Assembly (NCBI GenBank): GCA_023133395.1
Contig: JAGLWO010000215.1
Coordinates: forward strand, 1-6,052
Length of the DNA stretch: 6,052 bases
Source of the DNA: Candidatus Cloacimonadota bacterium
GTDB lineage: Bacteria; Cloacimonadota; Cloacimonadia; Cloacimonadales; TCS61
Direction of reading: 5' to 3'
This document shows positions 1 through 5,482 of the stretch, piece by piece (position 1 is the first letter of the stretch; each line of letters begins with the position of its first letter). Made by a program: the position numbers and the translations under genes. The notes under the pieces were generated by a model. That model made no database searches, was not told the DNA's origin, and saw nothing but the letters and a program-made list of their open reading frames with translations.

Positions 1-482
1 TCGGAGTAATAATTATCTCTACTCGTGGAAAATTACTGGATCTACATTTTGAAAATCCTTATGGAGTATTTCTGGCATTGTTCAGTTCTATCATCTGGGC
101 ATTGTTCTTTATTTATAATATCAAAGACAGACGGGATACAATAGCAAAGCTTTTTTTAAGTTTTACTTTTGGGTTTATTTTTACTTTTATTTTGTTCGTA
201 AAAGATCTTCATATACCCGATTGGAGAGGATTAGCAGGAGCTATTTATATTGGTCTCTTTGAAATGGGAATTACTTTCGTGGTCTGGCTAAAAGCTTTGA
301 AATTATCGAGGACTACTGCTCAGGTTAATAATCTTATTTATTTGACACCTTTTTTATCACTTTTATTTATTAATTTTATAGTTAAGGAAATGATAGTTTT
401 TTCAACTATTATTGGCTTGATTCTGATTGTAACCGGTATTGTTTTCCAGGAAAAGATTAAAATAAATTATACTAAAAAGTAA
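1..482 (+). CDS. DMT superfamily (EamA-like) transporter, C-terminal part
   Basis: This is an integral membrane protein of the drug/metabolite transporter superfamily; its substrate cannot be told from sequence. The frame is open from base 3 to the TAA at 480-482, so the gene begins before the window and 159 residues are visible. An internal TTG at 78 could be mistaken for a start but has no ribosome binding site. Five hydrophobic segments can be seen (starting near NPYGVFLAL, TIAKLFLSF, WRGLAGAIY, TAQVNNLIY and MIVFSTIIG), which matches one complete EamA repeat; family members usually have two repeats and ten segments. The segment GLFEMGITFVVWLKALK followed by NNLIYLTPFLSLLF and a KE pair fits the conserved end of EamA domains (family knowledge). 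It ends in a lysine-rich tail, as expected for a cytoplasmic C terminus. The next gene lies 165 bases downstream with its own promoter, so cotranscription is not needed. Confidence 0.85.
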   Translation, partial: GVIIISTRGKLLDLHFENPYGVFLALFSSIIWALFFIYNIKDRRDTIAKLFLSFTFGFIFTFILFVKDLHIPDWRGLAGAIYIGLFEMGITFVVWLKALKLSRTTAQVNNLIYLTPFLSLLFINFIVKEMIVFSTIIGLILIVTGIVFQEKIKINYTKK

Positions 483-489
483 TGTCTTT

Positions 490-580
490 CTGCCTGCCAA
501 GCCGAAATAATATGTAGGCTGGAGGAGTCTTTTAGCTTTGCAAACGACTGTGTCCAGCGTAGCTTTAGCGAAGACGGAAG
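490..580. repeat. Intergenic repeat element with imperfect hairpins
   Basis: This non-coding stretch contains short inverted arms: AGCC (500-503) with GGCT (517-520), and AGTC (526-529) with GACT (546-549). It also holds two related direct units, TAGCTTTGCAAACGAC near 533-548 and TAGCTTTAGCGAAGAC near 560-574. The second resembles a decayed form of a TCCGCC-loop-GGCGGA hairpin whose loop reads GTAGCTTTAGCGAA, a dispersed element I recall from several candidate-phylum genomes. Its copy number in this genome cannot be seen from one window. A minus-strand open frame across it (402-608) is most likely spurious. Confidence 0.5.
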
Positions 581-591
581 AATCTCTTGGA

Positions 592-620
592 TTGACATTC
601 AGCTTCACTTCTGGTATAGG
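592..620 (+). promoter_or_regulatory. Promoter for the aldehyde dehydrogenase gene
   Basis: A perfect -35 box TTGACA (592-597) is followed by a 17-base spacer and a -10 box TATAGG (615-620, four of six consensus positions). The TG at 612-613 makes it an extended -10. Transcription would start near 627, giving a leader of about 20 bases. This is the best sigma-70-like promoter in the window. Confidence 0.7.
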
Positions 621-635
621 ACAGAATAAATTTAT

Positions 636-640
636 AGGAG
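636..640 (+). promoter_or_regulatory. Ribosome binding site of the aldehyde dehydrogenase
   Basis: AGGAG lies seven bases before the ATG at 648. It fixes the start codon and agrees with the promoter just upstream. Confidence 0.75.
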
Positions 641-647
641 ATAAAAG

Positions 648-2012
648 ATGATCATTTCAATAAATCCGGCAAATAATAAAGTGATTAAAGAATATATCGA
701 ATTAACTCCTGATGAAGTAAAATCAAAAATAGACAAAGCTCATACTGCTTTTTTAAATTGGAAAGAAACAAGCTTCGAACATCGAGCAAAACTGATGAAA
801 AATGCTGCAGAAATTTTAAGAAATAAATCTAATGAATTTGCTCAAATCATGACACTGGAAATGGGGAAACTTCTGCGAAGTGGCAAAGCAGAAGCAGAGA
901 AGTGCGGATGGGTATGCAGGTTTTATGCAGAAAATGCAGAAAAATTCTTATCTCCTGAGGAAATAAAAACCGAAATGAGTAGCAGCTTTGTTACGTTTAA
1001 TCCTCTGGGTGTTGTGCTGGCAGTGATGCCATGGAATTTTCCTTTCTGGCAGGTTTTTCGGTTCGCAGCACCTGCACTGATGGCTGGTAATGTCTGTATC
1101 TTGAAACATGCATCGAACGTTCCCGGCTGTGCCCTGGCAATCGAAGAGATATTTCAGGAAGCTGGATTCCCGAAAGATGTCTTTCAGACATTATTAATAG
1201 GAAGCAGACAGGTTGATGCTGTCATTGAAAATCCACATGTGAAAGCTGTAACAATTACTGGCAGCACACCTGCTGGAAAAGCAGTTGCCACTAAAGCCGG
1301 GGAAATGATAAAGAAATGTGTTCTGGAACTTGGTGGCAGCGACCCATATATAATTCTGGAAGATGCCGATATGGAAATGACTGTGGAAAAATGCGTTATC
1401 AGCAAACTGATAAATTCCGGACAAAGCTGTATTGCTGCCAAAAGGTTTATAGTTGTGGATGCTGTTCGACAAAAATTTGAAGCCCTTTTTCTGGAAAAAA
1501 TGAAAAACCAGGTCATTGGTGATCCCACAGATCCCGAAACTACCATTGGTCCCATGGCAAGAACCGACCTTCGGGATGAACTACACGAGCAAGTTATACA
1601 GAGTATTAATAAGGGTGCCAAATGTCTTCTGGGTGGATATATCCCCGAAATTGAGGGTGCATATTACCCTGCAACTGTTTTAACCAATGTAACAAAAGGA
1701 ATGCCGGCTTATGATGAAGAACTCTTCGGACCCGTTGCTGCTATTATTACTGCAAAGGATGAGAACGAAGCAATAGAAATCGCCAATGATACAATATTCG
1801 GTTTAGGTGCCGCTGTGTTTACTTCCAACATCGAGAAAGGAAAAAATATCGCTACAAATCTCCTGGATGCAGGCTGCTGCTTTGTTAATGACTTTGTGAA
1901 ATCCGATCCTCGTTTACCTTTTGGTGGCATTAAAGAAAGTGGTTTTGGCAGAGAGCTTTCGCATTATGGAATAAAGGAATTTGTTAACATTAAAACGGTG
2001 TGTGTGAAATAA
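648..2012 (+). CDS. sad: NAD(P)-dependent succinate-semialdehyde dehydrogenase (Sad/YneI type)
   Basis: This cytosolic enzyme is predicted to oxidise succinate semialdehyde to succinate with NAD(P)+, the last step of 4-aminobutyrate breakdown; related short-chain aldehydes are possible substrates. The 454 residues cover the whole aldehyde dehydrogenase fold and match the roughly 460-residue length of E. coli YneI/Sad. Visible active-site elements are MPWNFP with Asn130, LKHAS with Lys153, the cofactor-binding turn GSTPAG (205-210), the general base Glu227 in LELGG, the nucleophile Cys261 in GQSCIAAKR, and Glu358 in EELFGP. LELGGSDPYI, GPMARTDLRDELHEQV and FGRELSHYGIKEFVNI closely match YneI as I recall it, which favours this subgroup over GabD. 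All catalytic residues are present and nothing is truncated. The start is supported by AGGAG seven bases upstream and a promoter at 592-620. No 4-aminobutyrate transaminase lies in the window, so the physiological substrate is inferred from family only, and NAD versus NADP preference is not decided. Confidence 0.92.
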   Translation: MIISINPANNKVIKEYIELTPDEVKSKIDKAHTAFLNWKETSFEHRAKLMKNAAEILRNKSNEFAQIMTLEMGKLLRSGKAEAEKCGWVCRFYAENAEKFLSPEEIKTEMSSSFVTFNPLGVVLAVMPWNFPFWQVFRFAAPALMAGNVCILKHASNVPGCALAIEEIFQEAGFPKDVFQTLLIGSRQVDAVIENPHVKAVTITGSTPAGKAVATKAGEMIKKCVLELGGSDPYIILEDADMEMTVEKCVISKLINSGQSCIAAKRFIVVDAVRQKFEALFLEKMKNQVIGDPTDPETTIGPMARTDLRDELHEQVIQSINKGAKCLLGGYIPEIEGAYYPATVLTNVTKGMPAYDEELFGPVAAIITAKDENEAIEIANDTIFGLGAAVFTSNIEKGKNIATNLLDAGCCFVNDFVKSDPRLPFGGIKESGFGRELSHYGIKEFVNIKTVCVK

Positions 2013-2023
2013 TACAAAACAAA

Positions 2024-2081
2024 CCTTGAAAAAGTTTACATACAGCGGAACTCTCTCAAATAGACTTTTTCAACGGTTTTT
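2024..2081 (+). terminator. Hairpin and T-run after the aldehyde dehydrogenase
   Basis: TTGAAAAAGT (2026-2035) pairs perfectly over 10 bp with ACTTTTTCAA (2064-2073), and five T residues follow at 2077-2081. The loop is 28 bases and the stem is AT-rich, so this is weaker than a classical intrinsic terminator. Its position 12 bases after the dehydrogenase stop, between two convergent genes, suits transcription termination, possibly from both sides. Confidence 0.4.
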
Positions 2082-2088
2082 ACTGTCA

Positions 2089-2108
2089 CTCCCAACTGTG
2101 ATCGGGAG
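2089..2108. repeat. CTCCC/GGGAG hairpin in the convergent gap
   Basis: CTCCC (2089-2093) pairs with GGGAG (2104-2108) around a 10-base loop. On the minus strand the sequence reads CTCCCGATCACAGTTGGGAG, similar to the TCCCGATAAATCGGGA palindrome inside the neighbouring gene (2250-2265), so both may belong to one dispersed hairpin family. It lies 16 bases past the stop of the minus-strand gene and could also protect or end that transcript, although no T-run follows on that strand. Confidence 0.4.
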
Positions 2109-2123
2109 ACCGGAGAAAACGGA

Positions 2124-2597
2124 TCATTTCAATAATAACATACGCTTAACAGATTCTTGATCGCCTGCTTTTAATTTATATAGATAAATTCCCGATGCAA
2201 CAGATTTATTATTACTATCTTTACCATTCCATATTACACTTCTCGTTCCTCCCGATAAATCGGGATTTGGGAATGGATGAAGTGTTCTAACCTTTTGTCC
2301 TTTGATATTATAAATTATAATCTTCGCGTTCTCAGCGTCCTCTGCGGTGAGATTAAACGAGATCGTTGTTTCTGGATTAAATGGGTTAGGATAATTAGAG
2401 AGATGTGTTGCCATTACAGATGGACTCGGATTTTCTTCATCAGCAGTTACGCCTTCATTGTAATATAAGTAAGCAGCACCAGTACGATTATTTACATAAT
2501 TAGCACCAACTAAAATGTAACAACCTCCAAAAGCAACTGAATATCCAAATTGATCACCGATTTCACCATTTGATGGGATAAGTTGTGTTTGCTCCAA
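2124..2597 (-). CDS. C-terminal part of frameshifted FG-GAP protein with T9SS-like sorting domain
   Basis: This is the 3' part of the secreted propeller gene whose 5' part is 2687-3622. The frame is open upstream of the ATG at 2597 as far as the break near 2706-2710, and that part reads GCSVFLDGDN, IIGAAG and GSAFVFHK, the rest of propeller blade 6. No ribosome binding site was found for the ATG, so separate translation is unlikely. Residues 1-48 make up blade 7 (NGEIGDQFGYSV, ILVGA, TGAAYLYY). A linker follows, and YPNPFNP (69-75) opens a C-terminal domain of about 90 residues with ETTISFNL, IYNIKGQKVRTL, WNGKDSNNKSVASGIYLYKLKAG and a final basic KRMLLLK. This is the FlgD-like/type IX secretion sorting-domain pattern of FCB-group bacteria, where it directs a cargo protein across the outer membrane and is removed (family knowledge). 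TAEDAENAK (84-92) and NPDLSGG (111-117) are encoded by sequences that resemble dispersed DNA repeats. Confidence 0.8.
   Translation of the reverse strand: MEQTQLIPSNGEIGDQFGYSVAFGGCYILVGANYVNNRTGAAYLYYNEGVTADEENPSPSVMATHLSNYPNPFNPETTISFNLTAEDAENAKIIIYNIKGQKVRTLHPFPNPDLSGGTRSVIWNGKDSNNKSVASGIYLYKLKAGDQESVKRMLLLK
2250..2265. repeat. TCCCGATAAATCGGGA palindrome within coding sequence
   Basis: TCCCGAT and ATCGGGA form a 7-bp stem with a two-base centre. Read on the minus strand it encodes the NPDLSGG stretch of the sorting domain, between two conserved strands where a loop would tolerate insertion. The similar intergenic hairpin at 2089-2108 suggests a mobile or spreading repeat. Confidence 0.5.
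2322..2352. repeat. Dispersed GCGTCCTCTGCGGTG-type repeat within coding sequence
   Basis: The plus strand carries TTCTCAGCGTCCTCTGCGG here. From memory this matches a repeat (core GCGTCCTCTGCGGTG) scattered through many unrelated bacterial genomes. On the minus strand it encodes TAEDAENAK in the sorting domain. It is more GC-rich than the flanking codons. Its origin as an inserted repeat is inferred. Confidence 0.5.
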
Positions 2598-2686
2598 CCA
2601 TATGTCATCCTCTTTATGAAAAACAAATGCAGAACCGATTTGATAATCACTCCAACCTGCAGCTCCAATAATAAGATTGTCTCCAT

Positions 2687-3622
2687 CTAGAAAAACTGAG
2701 CATCCAAAAACATAAAAAATGAACCTACAGATGAAGTAATTTTTGAATGCTCAATCCAAGTAGTACCATTTCGTTGAAACATATAAGCGGATCCAGAAGC
2801 AATACAATAACCTTCATCAAAAAGAGCGCCACAAACCAAATAATCTCCTGATATAGATACAGATGTAGCGAATGGTCCAAAGTTATCTTCATCAAAGTAG
2901 CTTACTTTAGATTGTTCTTCCCAACTAGTTCCATTCTTATGAAAAATATAAGCAGATCCGGAACAACTTGAGTTAATATCATCAAAAGGTGCACCTATCA
3001 CTAAATATTCACCATCCATAGAAACAGAAATTCCGAAACAATCATTAGGCATTCCATCAGAAGCAGTAAGTTTTACCTGTTCAATCCATTCGGTTCCAGT
3101 ATTATAGAAAACATAAGCAGCTCCAGTATAATCATTTTCGGCAAATGCTCCTGCTAATATATTATCTCCATCAATACAAACTGGAGAACCAAATTTATCT
3201 CCAATTTCTCCATCAGAAGCAATCAATTTTACCTGTTCATCCCAAAAATTTCCATTTCTATGAAAAACATAGGCTGCTCCTAATTCTTCGTCATCTCCTC
3301 TTGCACCTACAACCACAAAATCCCCGGAGATAGAAACAGCACATCCGAAAAAATCACCAATTGAACCATCAGATGCAGTTAACTTTATTTGTTCTTCCCA
3401 TAATGTTCCATTTCTGTGATATATATATGCAGCTCCTGTACTGTCAGCATTATAAAAAGAACCAACAACAGCATAATCTCCAGATATATCGACATCGTTT
3501 CCGAATTGATCATTATACTCACCATCGGAAGCGATAATTTGCTGAATCTCACTCCATTCTTGTGCGAATAACCCACTAACAATAAAAAGTGTTACCCAAA
3601 AACAAATGTACATCTTTTTCAT
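2687..3622 (-). CDS. N-terminal part of secreted FG-GAP beta-propeller protein (frameshifted gene)
   Basis: This exported protein of unknown ligand carries FG-GAP (integrin-alpha-like) repeats. Residues 1-20 are a signal peptide: basic MKKM, a hydrophobic core, and a likely signal peptidase I cut at LFA|Q. From about residue 28 there are repeats of about 52 residues of the form KLTASDG..GD.FG..V.I.GD...VGA......GAAYVFHRNG..W.EQ, beginning near residues 28, 80, 132, 184, 239 and 294. The frame is lost in blade 6, after Phe305, and stops six residues later at 2687-2689. Adding one base to the five-A run at 2706-2710 restores alignment with the consensus (FFGCSVFLDGD) and joins the 2124-2597 part into 499 residues with seven blades and a sorting domain. 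The GGAGG at 3628-3632, five bases before the ATG, supports the start. Blade-type propellers with such domains usually serve as surface or secreted adhesion or binding modules; that role is inferred. Confidence 0.85.
   Translation of the reverse strand: MKKMYICFWVTLFIVSGLFAQEWSEIQQIIASDGEYNDQFGNDVDISGDYAVVGSFYNADSTGAAYIYHRNGTLWEEQIKLTASDGSIGDFFGCAVSISGDFVVVGARGDDEELGAAYVFHRNGNFWDEQVKLIASDGEIGDKFGSPVCIDGDNILAGAFAENDYTGAAYVFYNTGTEWIEQVKLTASDGMPNDCFGISVSMDGEYLVIGAPFDDINSSCSGSAYIFHKNGTSWEEQSKVSYFDEDNFGPFATSVSISGDYLVCGALFDEGYCIASGSAYMFQRNGTTWIEHSKITSSVGSFFMFLDAQFF
2706..2710 (-). other. Apparent one-base deletion (frameshift) in an A/T homopolymer
   Basis: The plus strand has five A residues here (TTTTT on the coding strand). 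With six, the repeat reads through as SSVGSFFMFFGCSVFLDGDN, aligning without gaps to blade 2 (ASDGSIGDFFGCAVSISGDF). With five, translation leaves the blade pattern and stops at 2687. A sequencing or assembly error is likely in such a run; a real inactivating or phase-variable change is also possible. Confidence 0.8.
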
Positions 3623-3708
3623 TTTCTCCTCCGTATTAAGTTGCTTCTAATAGATTTGGTAGTATTTGCGCAATATTGCGTGGATATTTCTTTTAGATCT
3701 TTATGCAT
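3619..3708 (-). CDS. Possible 29-residue leader ORF overlapping the propeller gene start
   Basis: An ATG at 3708 follows GGGGAGGAGAA and opens a 29-codon frame, beginning MHKDLKEIS and ending in the basic stretch NLIRRRK. Its TGA stop (3621-3619) overlaps the ATG of the propeller gene as ATGA, the arrangement typical of translational coupling. The Shine-Dalgarno region GGAGGAGAAATG is almost identical to that of the propeller gene itself (GGAGGAGAAAATG). The peptide has no recognised domain. It could be a regulatory leader peptide, or chance, since short frames of this size are common in AT-rich DNA. Confidence 0.35.
   Translation of the reverse strand: MHKDLKEISTQYCANTTKSIRSNLIRRRK
3669..3680. 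repeat. Perfect 12-bp palindrome CGCAATATTGCG
   Basis: CGCAAT is followed directly by its complement ATTGCG. It lies about 50 bases upstream of the propeller start, inside the possible leader ORF, and could be an operator for a dimeric regulator. No other copy was noticed in the window. Confidence 0.3.
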
Positions 3709-3728
3709 TTCTCCTCCCCACTTTACAA

Positions 3729-3806
3729 CCAGCACTCACGGATTTATTATTTTTAAAAATATTATGCACTCTACTTACAGATTTGAGCGAGTTCTATGAG
3801 TGCTGG
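3729..3806. repeat. 78-bp element bounded by a 10-bp perfect inverted repeat
   Basis: CCAGCACTCA (3729-3738) is matched by its reverse complement TGAGTGCTGG (3797-3806). The 58-base interior is AT-rich and includes the 14-bp palindrome TATTTTTAAAAATA (3748-3761). It sits between the stop of the HEPN-like gene and the start region of the propeller gene, so it may be a miniature transposon remnant, a large hairpin between transcripts, or the control region of the propeller gene. No clear target-site duplication is seen. Confidence 0.4.
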
Positions 3807-3818
3807 ACTTTATTACTT

Positions 3819-3838
3819 AATATGACAAACATATGCAA
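3819..3838. repeat. 20-bp direct repeat, copy 1 (after the HEPN-like gene)
   Basis: AATATGACAAACATATGCAA occurs here and again, identically and in the same orientation, at 4676-4695. ATATG and CATAT inside it form a 5-bp stem with a 5-base loop. This copy begins five bases after the stop codon of the 3844-4632 gene on the minus strand. Confidence 0.75.
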
Positions 3839-3843
3839 ATAAA

Positions 3844-4632
3844 TTATTTTTTAATTTTGGATTTTAAACTGCTTAGCTTTTTCTTTGCTAATTCTATCTT
3901 TTCTTTTTTCCTCAATTCATCAAGCTTTTCATCCAATATTATTTCTATTCCTACTCGAAGAGTATCAAAATGAGCCAAACAAGTTTTTTCGTCCAGTTCA
4001 TGAATGCCTAGGCTGAGTATTGAATACATTCCCTTGTTTTCCACTAAAAATTCCGGTAAATAATTATTAAGCAAGTCGATTTTCTCATCCATTCTTGCTG
4101 TTTGAAAATCTGCTTCTTTGATTGCTTTCTCTTCTAAGGCCTTTTGAAAAGCTTCTTGTATTAAGTGTTCAAATATTCTTCTTAAATAAACGAATGAACC
4201 TATTCCTACACCATTAGCTGCAAGCCCAATTGCTCTTGTAAATTCCTTTAGTTTTCCTTCTGGTAATAGTTTTTTATATTGTTTTATCTCATAAATATGA
4301 AAGTCAGCTACTGAAGGGAATTGTCCAATTTTAATAAGTTTTCTATCACTTGGTCTCCAAAGAATGTAAAACCAAAATTGGTTGCCGCTTCTTTTACATT
4401 TTATTTTTACAGTGTTGAATCCACCAGATTCCAGATAATTGCTATCATATCCCAACAAGTAAGTCGTTATTTCGAAAGTAGTTTCAATTTTTTTATAAGG
4501 GTTATAACCATTAAAATCTCGTCTTTCTGTTGAACCAAAGAGAGCAAACAATTCGTCTTGTTCATCTTCACTAATTATTATGGGAGAATACAACGGAGTG
4601 TTGAAGAAAAAATTCTCAAGTGTAAATGTCAT
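3844..4632 (-). CDS. Hypothetical protein with HEPN/DUF4145-like C-terminal half
   Basis: The gene is not recognised with certainty. The 262-residue product has no signal peptide or membrane segment, so it should be cytosolic. Residues 50-105 look like beta hairpins (VKIKCKRSGNQFWFYILW). The rest is mainly helical and contains GVGIGSFVYLRRIFEHLI (141-158), followed by YSILSLGIHELDEKTCLAHF (203-222) and a highly charged coiled-coil-like tail (232-262). The R-x4-H spacing (Arg151 to His156) in a helix, and the later His-Glu motif, resemble HEPN/DUF4145-type helical proteins, many of which are RNases or helpers in toxin-antitoxin and defence loci (family knowledge). That assignment is inferred. 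The ATG follows an in-frame stop closely, and no clear Shine-Dalgarno sequence precedes it. It lies 63 bases downstream of the membrane-protein gene, is visibly AT-richer than the dehydrogenase, and is bounded by two exact 20-bp direct repeats. Confidence 0.7.
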   Translation of the reverse strand: MTFTLENFFFNTPLYSPIIISEDEQDELFALFGSTERRDFNGYNPYKKIETTFEITTYLLGYDSNYLESGGFNTVKIKCKRSGNQFWFYILWRPSDRKLIKIGQFPSVADFHIYEIKQYKKLLPEGKLKEFTRAIGLAANGVGIGSFVYLRRIFEHLIQEAFQKALEEKAIKEADFQTARMDEKIDLLNNYLPEFLVENKGMYSILSLGIHELDEKTCLAHFDTLRVGIEIILDEKLDELRKKEKIELAKKKLSSLKSKIKK

Positions 4633-4675
4633 TTTGTCTTAGCCATTAATTCATCTATTCTTTTGGTTTACCATA

Positions 4676-4695
4676 AATATGACAAACATATGCAA
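4676..4695. repeat. 20-bp direct repeat, copy 2 (after the membrane-protein gene)
   Basis: This is an exact copy of the repeat at 3819-3838 and begins directly at the stop codon (TAG, 4698-4696) of the membrane-protein gene. The two copies are 857 bases apart, so gene 3844-4632 plus one copy makes a repeat-bounded unit. Confidence 0.75.
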
Positions 4696-5175
4696 CTATT
4701 TTAAATAACCATCTATTATGCTTGTACCTTTAGAATCGAATTTAAAATGCTGAAATGTCACATACTTTTTTTTAAAAGGTTTTGAATGTCTCTTATAGGT
4801 TGTTAGTACTTCTATCTGTATATCATATTTATCTATTTGATTTTTGTTAAAATTATGAATTATCTGTGTTCCAAAAGTAAATTGATTTGGAAATAAAATA
4901 AATTCAGATGTTCCTTTAACATCTGATTTAATTACGTTATTAATAATTATCTTAACGTTAGTTTTAACATCAACAGCAGGAACATTACCAGAATTTATTA
5001 ATTTGAATTTTAAATGTAAATCAGAATCTGTCCAGGTTGGTTCAGTTTTTATCACTCCCACATAAGGTCGTTGAGAAAAATCAAAAGTTCTAACTGTATA
5101 ATACAAAACAACAGCTAAAATAATAACAGAAATTACTTCAGGAGTTATTATTCTAATTAATAATTCTTTAATCAA
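4696..5175 (-). CDS. Hypothetical membrane-anchored protein with beta-rich domain
   Basis: The gene is not recognised. The 159-residue product has one N-terminal membrane helix (about residues 10-27, TPEVISVIILAVVLYYTV) with no signal-peptidase site. The rest is predicted beta-rich: RPYVGVIKTEPTW, LKFKLINSGNVPAVDVKTNVKI, and IQIEVLTTYKRHSKPFKKKY. The phrase NSGNVPAVDVK is the kind seen in immunoglobulin-like single-pass proteins of unknown function. The start is a TTG at 5175, supported by AGGA (5187-5184) eight bases upstream. An in-frame stop lies 24 bases before it with no ATG in between. One sampled 60-base line is 25% GC, against 43% for a line in the dehydrogenase, which suggests foreign origin. 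It leads the HEPN-like gene 63 bases downstream, and both probably share the promoter near 5206-5234. Confidence 0.7.
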   Translation of the reverse strand: MIKELLIRIITPEVISVIILAVVLYYTVRTFDFSQRPYVGVIKTEPTWTDSDLHLKFKLINSGNVPAVDVKTNVKIIINNVIKSDVKGTSEFILFPNQFTFGTQIIHNFNKNQIDKYDIQIEVLTTYKRHSKPFKKKYVTFQHFKFDSKGTSIIDGYLK

Positions 5176-5205
5176 ATTTCTTTTCCTAAAATCCCTTCTT
5201 ACATA

Positions 5206-5234
5206 AGTATACTATATAAGATTCATTATTTTAA
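5206..5234 (-). promoter_or_regulatory. Candidate promoter for the membrane-protein/HEPN-like pair
   Basis: Read on the minus strand, a -35-like TTAAAA (5234-5229) is separated by 17 bases from a -10 TATACT (5211-5206, five of six consensus positions). Transcription would begin near 5199, about 25 bases before the TTG start. The surrounding AT-richness makes chance matches easy. Confidence 0.45.
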
Positions 5235-5338
5235 TAAGTCCCGGATAAGCATGATTGCGATCCCAACAAGGTTACACACGTATTCTTGGGATTCACAATT
5301 ATCGGATCATATTCCTTATTATCGGAAACCAGGACCAT
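5231..5338 (-). CDS. Possible 35-residue ORF or repeat remnant
   Basis: The ATG at 5338 is preceded by GAAGGAG with a five-base spacer, an excellent ribosome binding site, and the frame (starting MVLVSDNKEYDPIIVNPKN) runs to TAA at 5233-5231. The same frame stays open upstream for about 27 more codons, including another ATG nine codons earlier (LTNEGDI). No domain is recognised. It contains a 7-bp inverted repeat (ATCCCAA 5260-5266, TTGGGAT 5286-5292) and a 9-bp direct repeat ATTATCGGA (5298-5306 and 5318-5326). These suggest a dispersed repeat or decayed gene fragment rather than a working gene. Confidence 0.25.
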   Translation of the reverse strand: MVLVSDNKEYDPIIVNPKNTCVTLLGSQSCLSGTY

Positions 5339-5482
5339 TATATCTCCTTCATTGGTGAGTAACATAAATCGTAAGGAAAATGAGAAATTGGAGAAAGGTG
5401 TCAAGGATTTAATAAGTTAACGGTATGTAATAAAATGAGTTTGGAGATTACACACTTCTAAAAAAATCTAAATATTTCTTTT

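Noticed and set aside
402..608. Minus-strand 68-codon frame over the end of the transporter and the intergenic repeat
   Set aside because: It overlaps the transporter's coding end, lacks a convincing start signal and derives mostly from the repeat element, so it is treated as spurious.
997..1930. Several minus-strand frames of 64-145 codons inside the dehydrogenase
   Set aside because: They are antisense to a gene with full-length homology and intact catalytic residues, and their products look like no known protein.
3145..3582. Short frames on either strand within the propeller gene
   Set aside because: They are out-of-frame readings of repeated propeller codons; the periodic repeat sequence keeps alternative frames open.
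3729..3838. Integron attC site next to the repeat-bounded gene
   Set aside because: The inverted repeat lacks the RYYYAAC/GTTRRRY core sites, and no integrase gene is present in the window.
4321..4533. Plus-strand 70-codon frame within the HEPN-like gene
   Set aside because: It is antisense to a longer, better supported gene and has no ribosome binding site or recognisable product.
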